Positions 43,863-50,829 of a stretch of DNA of 64,000 nucleotides are shown here, piece after piece (the first letter of the stretch is position 1; each line of letters begins with the position of its first letter). Source of the DNA: Imperialibacter sp040222385 (GTDB taxonomy: Bacteria > Bacteroidota > Bacteroidia > Cytophagales > Cyclobacteriaceae); assembly GCF_040222385.1 (NCBI RefSeq), contig NZ_JAVKDF010000023.1:248001-312000 (forward strand), read 5' to 3'. The position numbers were made by a program, and so were the translations under genes. The notes beneath the pieces were generated by a model. It made no database searches, was not told where the DNA came from, and saw only the letters and a program-made list of their open reading frames with translations.

Positions 43863-44335
43863 ATGATGAATACAATCCCACATTTTGATATCAGCAGGCA
43901 ACATCAAAAGCTTAGAGCCAGCCTTGACGAGGCCTATAACAGGGTGGTGAGCAAGACCTGGTTTGTTCTTGGCGAGGAGGTTAAAGCTTTTGAAAAGGAG
44001 TTTGGAGAGTATTTGGGCGTGAAGCACTGCATTGGCTGCGGAAATGGCACCGACGCCCTGGAGTTGGCATTGAAGGCTACGGGTATAAAAGCCGGTGACG
44101 AAGTAATTGTTCCTGCCAATACCTGGGTTTCCCTTGCAGAGTCGGTCATCAATGTGGGGGCCTCGCCTGTCTTCGCTGACGCCCTTCCCGGAGAATATAC
44201 TATCGATCCTGCATCAGTTCAAAGATGCATTTCGAAGACAACAAAAGCCGCATTCTTTCGCTTCCTATGTTTCCAGAGCTAACTGATGATGAAGTGCAGA
44301 AGGTCGTCCACACATTAAATAATTTCAGAGGCTAG
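43863..44335 (+). pseudogene. Decayed DegT/DnrJ/EryC1 sugar aminotransferase with internal deletion
   Basis: The first about 130 codons are a normal DegT-family start (FDISRQHQKLRASLDEAYNR, VKHCIGCGNGTDALELALKA, GDEVIVPANTWVSLAESV). At about 44245-44251 the frame jumps by two. The new frame encodes RILSLPMFPELTDDEVQKVV and ends LNNFRG at a TAG (44333-44335); RILSLPMFPEL is the standard C-terminal end of the same family. About 200 residues between them, including the PLP lysine, are missing (the family is about 365 long). The original frame stops at 44282. It follows a glycosyltransferase and was probably part of a nucleotide-sugar pathway. The gene cannot make an active enzyme. Confidence 0.88.
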
Positions 44336-44339
44336 ATAA

Positions 44340-44717
44340 CTACCTGCTTTGCTCCACCTTGTATTGCATGAGGTAGCGGATTTGTGAGGCTCTGGTTTTG
44401 GCTTCTTCAGCCTTTAGCCCTTCGAAGAGGTCGTCCACTGTGGCCGTCCATAGTTCCAGCCATCGGTCGAAGTGTTCTTTTTTCAACGGCTCTTTCTTGT
44501 CTAATTGAATGTGGACTGACATGGGATTGCCCTTGTATGACATGAGGCCCAGCAGGGTCGTCTCCCAGAATTTATACATAGTGGGCATGTGCCTGGCAAA
44601 ATCAAGTGCGGCGATGTCAGTGAAAATGTACCCTATCGTATTGTCGATTCTCACTTTGCTGTAGAACTGATCAACCAGTTTTTCAATGTCTGCCCTGGAA
44701 GTAATGTCCCTCTTCAT
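44340..44717 (-). CDS. Group III truncated haemoglobin
   Basis: A 125-residue globin of group III (trHbP). Visible marks are LVDQFYSKVRIDNTIGYIF (14-32), FARHMPTMYKFWETTLLG (40-57) and the proximal His82 in KKEHFDRWLELWTATV. It should bind haem and handle oxygen, nitric oxide or peroxide; the exact role of this group is not known. It stops 5 bases after the end of the decayed aminotransferase, converging with it. The microprotein array lies upstream on the same strand, behind a terminator. Confidence 0.93.
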   Translation of the reverse strand: MKRDITSRADIEKLVDQFYSKVRIDNTIGYIFTDIAALDFARHMPTMYKFWETTLLGLMSYKGNPMSVHIQLDKKEPLKKEHFDRWLELWTATVDDLFEGLKAEEAKTRASQIRYLMQYKVEQSR

Positions 44718-44794
44718 GCTTTACGGCTTTTTCAAATGCTGATACAAGTATATAAAGCAGCGAAGTACCTTTTTATGATTATCGTCACATGGCA

Positions 44795-44839
44795 CAAAAA
44801 AAGAAGCCCACACCTGTTGATCCCGAAGGGCAGGCATGG
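44795..44839 (-). terminator. Terminator of microprotein copy 1
   Basis: On the minus strand CCATGCCTG pairs with CAGGTGTGG (two G-U pairs) around an inner CCCTTCGGG, and is followed by CTTCTTTTTTTG. It is homologous to the terminator after copy 3 (45673-45716), and so is the stretch between stem and stop codon. Confidence 0.8.
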
Positions 44840-44905
44840 ACTCCAAACTAATAAACCAGATCGATAGCCGTCGTTGGTCAGCTAAAGATTTCTTCAACGA
44901 GGACT

Positions 44906-45076
44906 TTACTTTGAAGCAAAATTCCTCATATATGTATTACACGCTGTTTCGCTTCCAATAAACATGATCGAGTACTCTTTCATTACCAACCAGGTATTGT
45001 CGTCCTTTGAGAATTTCAGCGTAAGCTGATCTTTTGATTTTGACACCTGAGCGAGCACTTTTGAAAACCAGTTCAT
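44906..45076 (-). CDS. Tandem microprotein, copy 1
   Basis: A 56-residue protein, not recognised. It starts MNWFSKVLAQVSKSK and continues LTLKFSKDDNTWLVMKEY, IMFIGSE, CNTYMRNFASK. It is one of three paralogues in a row; the core KFSK[DE]DN-x-WLVMK, then G-x-E-x2-CN-x-Y, is shared by all. It has no signal peptide and no clear membrane segment; the C-terminal half may be a small alpha/beta unit with one conserved Cys. The frame is open to a TTG 24 bases upstream, but the ATG at 45074-45076 matches the starts of the other copies. A box lies 55 bases upstream and a terminator follows. Confidence 0.8.
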   Translation of the reverse strand: MNWFSKVLAQVSKSKDQLTLKFSKDDNTWLVMKEYSIMFIGSETACNTYMRNFASK

Positions 45077-45131
45077 GATATTTTTTGTTTGGTTATTCAA
45101 TTATACGGAGGAAAAGGGAGTGAGAAATTTT

Positions 45132-45142
45132 GTTTCGACGAA
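45132..45142 (-). promoter_or_regulatory. Shared upstream box, copy 1
   Basis: On the minus strand TTCGTCGAAAC, 55 bases before the ATG of copy 1. In each copy CGTATAA or a close variant follows about 24-26 bases later. The fixed distances suggest a promoter or regulator site. Homology to copy 2 continues a further 40-50 bases upstream (GTCGCAT...TCGA). Confidence 0.5.
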
Positions 45143-45343
45143 TACGAAGTAGGTGTCGATAGAGCCGGGATATGCGACGACGTAGTAAAAATTGGTACTA
45201 TTAAAATTATTTTTTGTGTTTTTCAGGTAGATAATTCCAAAAAGCGGAGCCTGCCTGCCAGCTAAGGCATCGAGCCAGGGGTTTGGGTTCAAAGATTACT
45301 TTGGTTAAAGGCTGTACTATTTGGGGCTCCTCTTAGGAAGATG

Positions 45344-45514
45344 TCACTTTCGTGTGAAATTTCTCATGTAGATGTTGCATTGCATCTCGTCTCCTATGAA
45401 TAGGATTGAGTGCTCCTTCATTACAAGCCATACATTGTCATCCTTTGAAAACTTCAGCCTAAGTTCATTTTTTGGCTTTAATATCTTTGTAAGAACTGCG
45501 GGTAGCCAGGACAT
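45344..45514 (-). CDS. Tandem microprotein, copy 2
   Basis: A 56-residue protein, MSWLPAVLTKILKPK followed by LRLKFSKDDNVWLVMKEH, ILFIGDEMQCN and YMRNFTRK, about 60% identical to copy 1. It is below the usual length limit for gene calling. Compared with copy 1 over the 13-codon core (KFSK to VMK), six codons differ and five of those changes are silent, as expected for a translated gene under selection. Its 3' side lacks the clear terminator seen after copies 1 and 3, so it could read through towards copy 1. Function unknown. Confidence 0.78.
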   Translation of the reverse strand: MSWLPAVLTKILKPKNELRLKFSKDDNVWLVMKEHSILFIGDEMQCNIYMRNFTRK

Positions 45515-45570
45515 ATCACTAAGTAGTTGATTTGTCTATTAATACGGTGCGTAAAGCAGAGGTAAGCGAG

Positions 45571-45581
45571 GTTTCGACGAA
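45571..45581 (-). promoter_or_regulatory. Shared upstream box, copy 2
   Basis: On the minus strand TTCGTCGAAAC, 56 bases before the ATG of copy 2, identical to the copy 1 box. CCGTATTAA follows at the same place as CCGTATAAT in copy 1. Confidence 0.5.
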
Positions 45582-45672
45582 GTGGAATTTGACATCGACA
45601 GACCCATGCGACAACCCGATCGAGCAGAAAAGGAGTTGCTCAAGCTGACAGGCAACGTATGGATGAGAAACG

Positions 45673-45716
45673 AAAACAAAAAGCCATACCTGTTGATCCC
45701 CGAAGGGCAGGTATGG
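45673..45716 (-). terminator. Terminator of microprotein copy 3
   Basis: On the minus strand a perfect 9-base stem CCATACCTG/CAGGTATGG encloses CCCTTCGGGG, a stable TTCG loop, and is followed by CTTTTTGTTTT. It lies 65 bases after the copy 3 stop. Confidence 0.85.
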
Positions 45717-45781
45717 ACTTCAAACTAATTAACCAGATCGATAGCCAATCAATGACCGACTATTGATGTTTTAAAAGCGAA

Positions 45782-45946
45782 TTACTTCGATACGTGATTC
45801 CACAAATAAGCATTGCATTGTGGTTCGTTACCCATATATAGAATATCATACCCCTTCATCACCAACCACGTGTTGTCCTCTTTAGAGAATTTCATTACCA
45901 GTTGGTTATTTGATTTTTTTGAGAAAAGTTTCGTTAGCCAGTTCAT
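45782..45946 (-). CDS. Tandem microprotein, copy 3
   Basis: A 54-residue protein, MNWLTKLFSKKSNNQ followed by LVMKFSKEDNTWLVMKGY, ILYMGNEPQCN and AYLWNHVSK. It is two residues shorter than the other copies (gap near residue 12) and the most diverged. Compared with copy 1 over the core, seven codons differ and six of those changes are silent; the only replacement is Asp to Glu. It has a full terminator and lies divergent from the PadR gene, with 213 bases between the two starts. Function unknown. Confidence 0.78.
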   Translation of the reverse strand: MNWLTKLFSKKSNNQLVMKFSKEDNTWLVMKGYDILYMGNEPQCNAYLWNHVSK

Positions 45947-46002
45947 AGTATAGATAGTTTGTTTTGACAGTTTATACCCCTCCAGAATGCCTGGTAACCG
46001 TT

Positions 46003-46013
46003 GTTTCGATGAA
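46003..46013 (-). promoter_or_regulatory. Shared upstream box, copy 3
   Basis: On the minus strand TTCATCGAAAC, one base different from the boxes of copies 1 and 2 and again 56 bases before the ATG; GGTATAAAC follows at the corresponding place. Confidence 0.48.
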
Positions 46014-46129
46014 CACTACCAGAGAAACGACGGATCACAGGTAATTGAAGATGTGTCCTTTTAAGAGCTTGCCGTTGATAGTCTGGTGTCGAAATATGAG
46101 CGTCATATTTGTGTTTTTATTTTAGATTA

Positions 46130-46156
46130 TATATATTTAAGAAAATTAAATATATA
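46130..46156. promoter_or_regulatory. A/T palindrome before the PadR gene
   Basis: TATATATTTAA-GAAAA-TTAAATATATA: perfect 11-base arms, 5-base spacer, ending 3 bases before the PadR ATG. A/T-rich inverted repeats are usual PadR operators, so autoregulation is likely. Confidence 0.6.
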
Positions 46157-46159
46157 ACA

Positions 46160-46516
46160 ATGTCATCATCTGAATTTATAAAAGGCACGCTTAAGACGAT
46201 TATTCTGAAGCTCCTTGCCGAAAACAAGCAAATGTATGGGTATGAGATCAGCCAGAAAGTGGAGGAGCTTTCTGCCAGCGAGATCAAACTTACCTATGGT
46301 GCTCTTTACCCTGTGCTCTACAAGCTGGAGAATGAGGGGTTGCTGGTTGCCGAAACCGAGGTGGTGGACGGACGTGCCAGAAAGTACTATTCGCTTACAC
46401 CTCAGGGCGTTGAGTTGGCCAGGGTAAAAGTGTCGGAGTTGCAGAAATTCACCGAAACGTTGAAAAACATATTGCTTCCTGCGCCAAACATAAGCCTTGA
46501 AACATGGGGCGTTTGA
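46160..46516 (+). CDS. PadR family transcriptional regulator
   Basis: A 118-residue regulator with the PadR winged helix: FIKGTLKTIILKLLAENKQMYGYEISQKVEELS, then LTYGALYPVLYKLENEGLL and DGRARKYYSLTPQG. The frame is open for 17 codons upstream, but these lie over the palindromic operator; the ATG at 46160 gives the normal start. It overlaps the downstream membrane-protein gene by 13 bases. PadR regulators of this small kind often control a co-encoded membrane protein or pump and lose the DNA when a ligand binds. Confidence 0.92.
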   Translation: MSSSEFIKGTLKTIILKLLAENKQMYGYEISQKVEELSASEIKLTYGALYPVLYKLENEGLLVAETEVVDGRARKYYSLTPQGVELARVKVSELQKFTETLKNILLPAPNISLETWGV

Positions 46517-47691
46517 GTGAACAGCAGCTTGAGGCTATCAGAGATTATCTTGGCCGTCAGGGGATGACCTACAAGCCCCTGCAGGATGAGATGCTTGATC
46601 ATGTCAGCTGCGATATAGAAAAGCTGATTGTGTCAGGGCAATCTTTTGATGCTGCCTGGCTGGCGATCACTAAGGAACTACCCCCGAAACAAATTCAAGC
46701 AATTCAAATTGAAACCATGGAAACAATAAACAAAAAGGAATCACTCTCGAAGTGGTTCGCCTATCTTTCATTTTTCCTGCTTTTCGCAGGATCTGTGTTT
46801 AAGCTGATGAAGTTCCCGGGCTCCGGGCAAATGCTCATCGGATCATTTGTAGCCATTGCACTTGCGCTAGTGAGTGGATCTACTTTTGGCATGATAGCTA
46901 ATAAAGAGAAGAGGGGGGGCTGGCTGCTTGTAGCAATCCTGACAGGAGTGTTGCTGTTTTTGGCCTCATTTACATTTCAGATCCTGCACCTGCCAGGAGC
47001 TATTGAGCTGAGGACAATGGCAGTGGTGACGCTGTGTTTATCTTTCTCTGGTTCTTTTTTCTACCTGAGAGGTAGCGGAAACTATCTGTTGCCCTGGCTT
47101 CACGAGAGGTATACGTCGGCTATTGAAAGATTCATTTTCATATTGTTTGGTGCCGTGTTTGTGATCCGAATACCTTCGCTTTTGTTGGAATACGAAGACT
47201 TTATGTCTCGAATTTTGTTGGTTATTACCATTGCTACTGCCGGGCTACATTTCCATGCACTAGCTTGGCATACTTATAAAACGAGTGAAAAACCGACGTT
47301 GATCTACTCAGTCGGGCTTTCAGTTAGCATCATCTGCTTCCTCCTGCCAGCGCTGATGGGCTTTTTGAGTTTGCCAGTTCGGGCCGGGCTCATGGTTGCC
47401 TTTTGGCCAATCGCTGGAGCCATTGTTGCAGTGAGGTCACAGGAAGGCAATATGAGAGTGGCGGCCTTTTTTTCTATCGGCCTTATAACACTCATTAACC
47501 TGCTATCGGCGCTGGCCAGTAGCGAGGTTTTGTCCGCTGCCCTGAACGCATTCTCTTTTAATGGAATAGTTTTAATGATTCTGTTGGCCGTGTTAGTGGT
47601 CTTCAGGAAGAATCCCTTTTTCAGGATGTATCTTCTGATTGCTGTTAGCCACTATCTGTTTATGTACCCCTGGGAGCTGGGGCTTTGGTAA
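46504..47691 (+). CDS. Membrane protein co-encoded with PadR
   Basis: A 395-residue protein. The first about 75 residues are soluble and helical (LSEQQLEAIRDYLGRQGM, YKPLQDEMLDHVSCDIE), similar in style to the prefix domains that precede permeases behind PadR genes. After that come about ten hydrophobic segments. It carries no transporter motif that I know, so the function is unknown. The 13-base overlap with padR shows co-translation; it probably is the regulated target. Confidence 0.75.
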   Translation: MGRLSEQQLEAIRDYLGRQGMTYKPLQDEMLDHVSCDIEKLIVSGQSFDAAWLAITKELPPKQIQAIQIETMETINKKESLSKWFAYLSFFLLFAGSVFKLMKFPGSGQMLIGSFVAIALALVSGSTFGMIANKEKRGGWLLVAILTGVLLFLASFTFQILHLPGAIELRTMAVVTLCLSFSGSFFYLRGSGNYLLPWLHERYTSAIERFIFILFGAVFVIRIPSLLLEYEDFMSRILLVITIATAGLHFHALAWHTYKTSEKPTLIYSVGLSVSIICFLLPALMGFLSLPVRAGLMVAFWPIAGAIVAVRSQEGNMRVAAFFSIGLITLINLLSALASSEVLSAALNAFSFNGIVLMILLAVLVVFRKNPFFRMYLLIAVSHYLFMYPWELGLW

Positions 47692-47700
47692 AATTTGTAA

Positions 47701-47745
47701 ATGCTGGTTTTGAGTCGTCAGCCTCAAAACCAGCATCTGTTTTTA
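47701..47745. terminator. Convergent terminator between the PadR operon and doxX
   Basis: A perfect 14-base stem (ATGCTGGTTTTGAG and complement) around 8 bases, followed by CTGTTTTT. It lies 9 bases after the membrane-protein stop and touches the DoxX stop. Confidence 0.9.
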
Positions 47746-48210
47746 ATAGGAATGGGCCTGCTCAGTTATTACACGGGACAAGTATTTGTCGGCAGAGTAT
47801 CTGCCACCTCCAGAAAGGAGCAGAGCAATACTCATTCCCAGCCACAGGATGAAGAACTCAATCCCTTCACCAGGCTGATTTCCATACCAGTTCATAAAAA
47901 AACCATATTGCAAGTGAGAGGTGATAACAATTCCTATCGCAAGCAAAATGTAGGAGGCAGCCAAAATTCTTGTGGCAAAACCGGCCAGTAGAACAATAGA
48001 GCCTAATGCCTCCAGGAGTATTACCAGAAAGCCGAGCAGCCAGGGCAAGCCAACGGTCTCGGTAAAGTAAACCATGGTACCTTCGAAGCCATAGCCGCCA
48101 AACCAACCGAACAGCTTTTGTGCTCCATGAGGAAAAATGACTCCAGCTAGTAAAAGCCTGAGAACCAGGTTGGTCCACGAGCTTGTTGTTTGAAATAACT
48201 TCGTTTTCAT
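47743..48210 (-). CDS. DoxX family membrane protein
   Basis: A 155-residue protein with four membrane segments and the DoxX/DoxD pattern: LVLRLLLAGVIFPHGAQKLFGWFGGYGFEGTMVYF near the start, then LLGFLVILLEALGSIVLLAGF. Family members sit in the inner membrane and are linked to oxidative and thiol stress in some bacteria. The frame is open for 42 more codons upstream; the ATG at 48208-48210 gives the usual start. The NTF2-like gene lies 11 bases upstream on the same strand, so they are co-transcribed. Confidence 0.87.
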   Translation of the reverse strand: MKTKLFQTTSSWTNLVLRLLLAGVIFPHGAQKLFGWFGGYGFEGTMVYFTETVGLPWLLGFLVILLEALGSIVLLAGFATRILAASYILLAIGIVITSHLQYGFFMNWYGNQPGEGIEFFILWLGMSIALLLSGGGRYSADKYLSRVITEQAHSY

Positions 48211-48221
48211 AGCACTGTGCT

Positions 48222-48575
48222 TTAGGATCCATAATAGAATTTCTCCCGAACGATCTGTCCGTTTTTCCACTCTTGAACGGAGACCTGTGTGTAGTTGCGC
48301 ACGCCCCACTCCCGGTGTGTGTAGTCGTAGTGCCATTCTACCATTGTTGAGTTTTCTCCTATGGTCACTTTCAATGGTCTGGCTCCTCTGAATTCGATGA
48401 TCGCTCCGAAAAACTCTTCTTCCCGCTTTCTGTTTGCGGTCTTACCCACAGTGGGCTTCGTTTCATTTTCCTGCATCACTACATCCTCATGGTAGTACCT
48501 TTCGAATGCTTCCATGGCTTTGCCCTGAAGAATCAGATCGTTCAGGTCGCTGATTTTTTCCAATAATGTTGACAT
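48222..48575 (-). CDS. NTF2/SnoaL-like protein
   Basis: A 117-residue cone-shaped alpha+beta fold protein. LLEKISDLNDLILQGKAMEAFERYYHEDVVMQENE is the usual N-terminal helix pair leading to the pocket, and VEWHYDYTHREWGVRNYTQVSVQEWKNGQIVREKFYY the strands. Such proteins can be enzymes or binding proteins; no catalytic residues can be named with confidence. The ATG at 48573-48575 is preferred over the one 27 bases upstream because it fits the fold. It precedes DoxX on the minus strand. Confidence 0.83.
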   Translation of the reverse strand: MSTLLEKISDLNDLILQGKAMEAFERYYHEDVVMQENETKPTVGKTANRKREEEFFGAIIEFRGARPLKVTIGENSTMVEWHYDYTHREWGVRNYTQVSVQEWKNGQIVREKFYYGS

Positions 48576-48672
48576 ATCACTTTGTGTTTTTGTGTGGCAC
48601 AAAGTTCCGGCAGGCGATGCTGGTGGAAAATAAACCAGATTAAAAAGGGATGTTAAACTAGGTTAATAGGCT

Positions 48673-49257
48673 CTACTGTTCGTGAATGAGCTGGCTGCGA
48701 ATTTTGCTTAAAAACTCCTTGGTGATTCCGAGGTAGGAAGCGACCATATACTGTGGCACACGCCGCTCTATTTGCGGATACTTTTGCCGAAAGGCCAGGT
48801 ACCTTTCCCTGGCAGGAACGCTCATGCTTTGCACTATTCTATCTTGCGAGGCCACAAAAGCATTTTGAATGATGATCCTAAAGAATCGTTCAAGCGATGG
48901 AATTTTCTGGTAAAGTGCTTCAAGTTTTTCATGATGGAATTGAACCAACTCCGTATTTTCCAAGCATAGCACATTGTAGTCGGCAGGCCTTTGCTTGATA
49001 AAGCTACCCAAATCAGTTACCCACCAGTTTTCTATTGCAAACATGGCAATATGCTCGTGACCTTCCGGGTCTGTGTAAAAGGACTTCACACAGCCCGATA
49101 AGACAAAGTTTTCAAATTGGCAGATATCTCCTTGCTGCACAATGTATTGGCCTTTCAGGTACCGTCGCCGATTTACGTTTGCGAGAAGTAGCTCTTGCTC
49201 TTCGATAGTCAATGCCACATACCTGGCGATATAATCAAACAGCGGCTGTATGTTCAT
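48673..49257 (-). CDS. Crp/Fnr family transcriptional regulator
   Basis: A 194-residue regulator with an N-terminal cyclic-nucleotide-binding-type beta barrel (KGQYIVQQGDICQFENFVLSGCVKSFY, about 35-62) and a C-terminal region that ends in YMVASYLGITKEFLSKIRSQLIH, the recognition helix of a winged HTH. It lacks Fnr-type cysteines, and the cAMP site is not intact, so the ligand is unknown. It is upstream of and parallel to the NTF2-like and DoxX genes with a 97-base gap; it may regulate them. Confidence 0.9.
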   Translation of the reverse strand: MNIQPLFDYIARYVALTIEEQELLLANVNRRRYLKGQYIVQQGDICQFENFVLSGCVKSFYTDPEGHEHIAMFAIENWWVTDLGSFIKQRPADYNVLCLENTELVQFHHEKLEALYQKIPSLERFFRIIIQNAFVASQDRIVQSMSVPARERYLAFRQKYPQIERRVPQYMVASYLGITKEFLSKIRSQLIHEQ

Positions 49258-49342
49258 TTTCTGTAGGTTAACTCATAACTGATAAACGTAATTTTTGGCT
49301 TGGGGATTAGCTCGTTTTCAAACCACGGATTCTGCTGGAGCG

Positions 49343-50827
49343 TTACGACCTAAGTCTACTCCAAACCACCTTTACTAGTTCATTCACATCCGGTGAAATT
49401 CTAAAAAGAAGGACGGCCCCGCCAAATAGGATCGTAATCATTGTGGATCGGACAAAAATATCCAAAAATACATTTGAGAAGGAGGGAAGGTAGATGCCCG
49501 CCAGTAGAACCAATGCTGAAATGACAACCATCCCTAGATTCTTGAAAGTAAATGGCTGAACACCCAGTTTTACCCATACAAAAGTCATTTTGACCAAATT
49601 GTAGAGTAGCAGAGAGATGGCTGATGCCCAGGCGGCACCATCGATGCCGTAGAGTGGAATGAGCCATTGGTTGAGCATGACGGCAAGCACGGCGAGTATA
49701 ACCAGCGAAAGCACATTGAACCGGAAGTACTTCGACATCACAATGATCTCACCGTTGAGGCTGAAGGTCATGTCCAGCAGTTTGCCCAGCCCGATGATGT
49801 TCACCACCGTAATGCCCTGGATAAAGGCTTCGTTGTTGGGCACCAGCGCAAAAATGGAATTCAGGTTGGCCGCAATGCCTATGTAGAGCAACGAGCCAGC
49901 GATCATCTGGTTGATGGACACCTTTTTGTACAACTTGTCAATTTCCACCATATCATGCTTGTCGAAAGCCCGGGAAATTAGCGGTGTCGTAATCTGTGTC
50001 AGTGCCCGGCGTGGCATTTCGATCACCACCGCTATGTAAAAGGCAGTAGTATAGATACCATTCCAACTCAGGCCAATCATCCCGCTGATCATGATTTGGT
50101 CGATATTGAGGATAATAAACGATCCACCTGCGCCCAGCAAGGCATACGTGCTGTAGACCATCATTTCTTTCAGTTGAGGTCTCTCAAAAGTGGAAAAGGA
50201 GAATTTGAGAGAAAGCTGCTTGCGGTAGGCAAGGTAGCCCAGCAGGTAAAGCAGGGATACGCCGTAGACAACAATCATGGTGTAAACCATGACAGGAAAA
50301 GTGATGATATTCAAGGCATAGAGGAGTACAGTGATGCTCGTGCCTATCCTCACCAGCACTTCCTTGGCAAAATTGGCGGCCACAATTTTCAGCAAAGCAC
50401 GAGAATACCCTTCTGCTACCGCCTGAAACGACATGACCAGCAGCACAGCCAGGATCACCCACTGGTAATCATTGACCAGTCCAGACTCTTTAGCGAAATA
50501 GGCTGTGATGGGTTCCCGGAAAATATTGTAAAGCACAAGTGTGATCAGGTAGCCGACTGTTACCCCAATGAACCCAAAGGCCAACAACTCGCCAGGGCCA
50601 TTTTTTTTCTTCTCAAAGGCCGGGTAGTAGCGAACAGTGCACTGCGCCAAACCAAGCTGTGCAAGCGGCAGCAGGAGAAAGGCTGCACTTGGAATAAGCC
50701 TCACCAGGCCAATTTCTTCTGGGGTCAGAAATTTTGGAAACAGGATGAGCACGTTGATGTAGCCTATCACCACCCCCACATAGGTGAGCACTGTAGTGAT
50801 AAAGCTCTGCCGGATGACTACGCCCAT
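49343..50827 (-). CDS. Polysaccharide flippase (Wzx/RfbX-like)
   Basis: A 494-residue membrane protein with about 14 hydrophobic segments and the MATE-like MVF/polysaccharide synthase pattern (GVVIGYINVLILFPKFLTPEEIGLVRLIPSAAFLLLPLAQLGL near the N-terminus). It should move lipid-linked sugar units across the inner membrane for O-antigen or exopolysaccharide. The methyltransferase-like gene ends 2 bases upstream on the same strand, and a glycosyltransferase diverges from that. Ligand not predictable. Confidence 0.88.
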   Translation of the reverse strand: MGVVIRQSFITTVLTYVGVVIGYINVLILFPKFLTPEEIGLVRLIPSAAFLLLPLAQLGLAQCTVRYYPAFEKKKNGPGELLAFGFIGVTVGYLITLVLYNIFREPITAYFAKESGLVNDYQWVILAVLLVMSFQAVAEGYSRALLKIVAANFAKEVLVRIGTSITVLLYALNIITFPVMVYTMIVVYGVSLLYLLGYLAYRKQLSLKFSFSTFERPQLKEMMVYSTYALLGAGGSFIILNIDQIMISGMIGLSWNGIYTTAFYIAVVIEMPRRALTQITTPLISRAFDKHDMVEIDKLYKKVSINQMIAGSLLYIGIAANLNSIFALVPNNEAFIQGITVVNIIGLGKLLDMTFSLNGEIIVMSKYFRFNVLSLVILAVLAVMLNQWLIPLYGIDGAAWASAISLLLYNLVKMTFVWVKLGVQPFTFKNLGMVVISALVLLAGIYLPSFSNVFLDIFVRSTMITILFGGAVLLFRISPDVNELVKVVWSRLRS

Positions 50828-50829
50828 GG

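Noticed and set aside
45101..45292. 63-codon frame on the minus strand upstream of microprotein copy 1
   Set aside because: The last codons (FVET, then stop) recur in copies 2 and 3, but there the frame lacks a start or is closed by a stop, and the conservation is centred on the 11-base box. A regulatory region explains it better than a gene.
48211..48336. 42-codon extension of DoxX into the NTF2-like gene
   Set aside because: It would overlap the end of the neighbour, and the DoxX fold starts at the ATG at 48208-48210.
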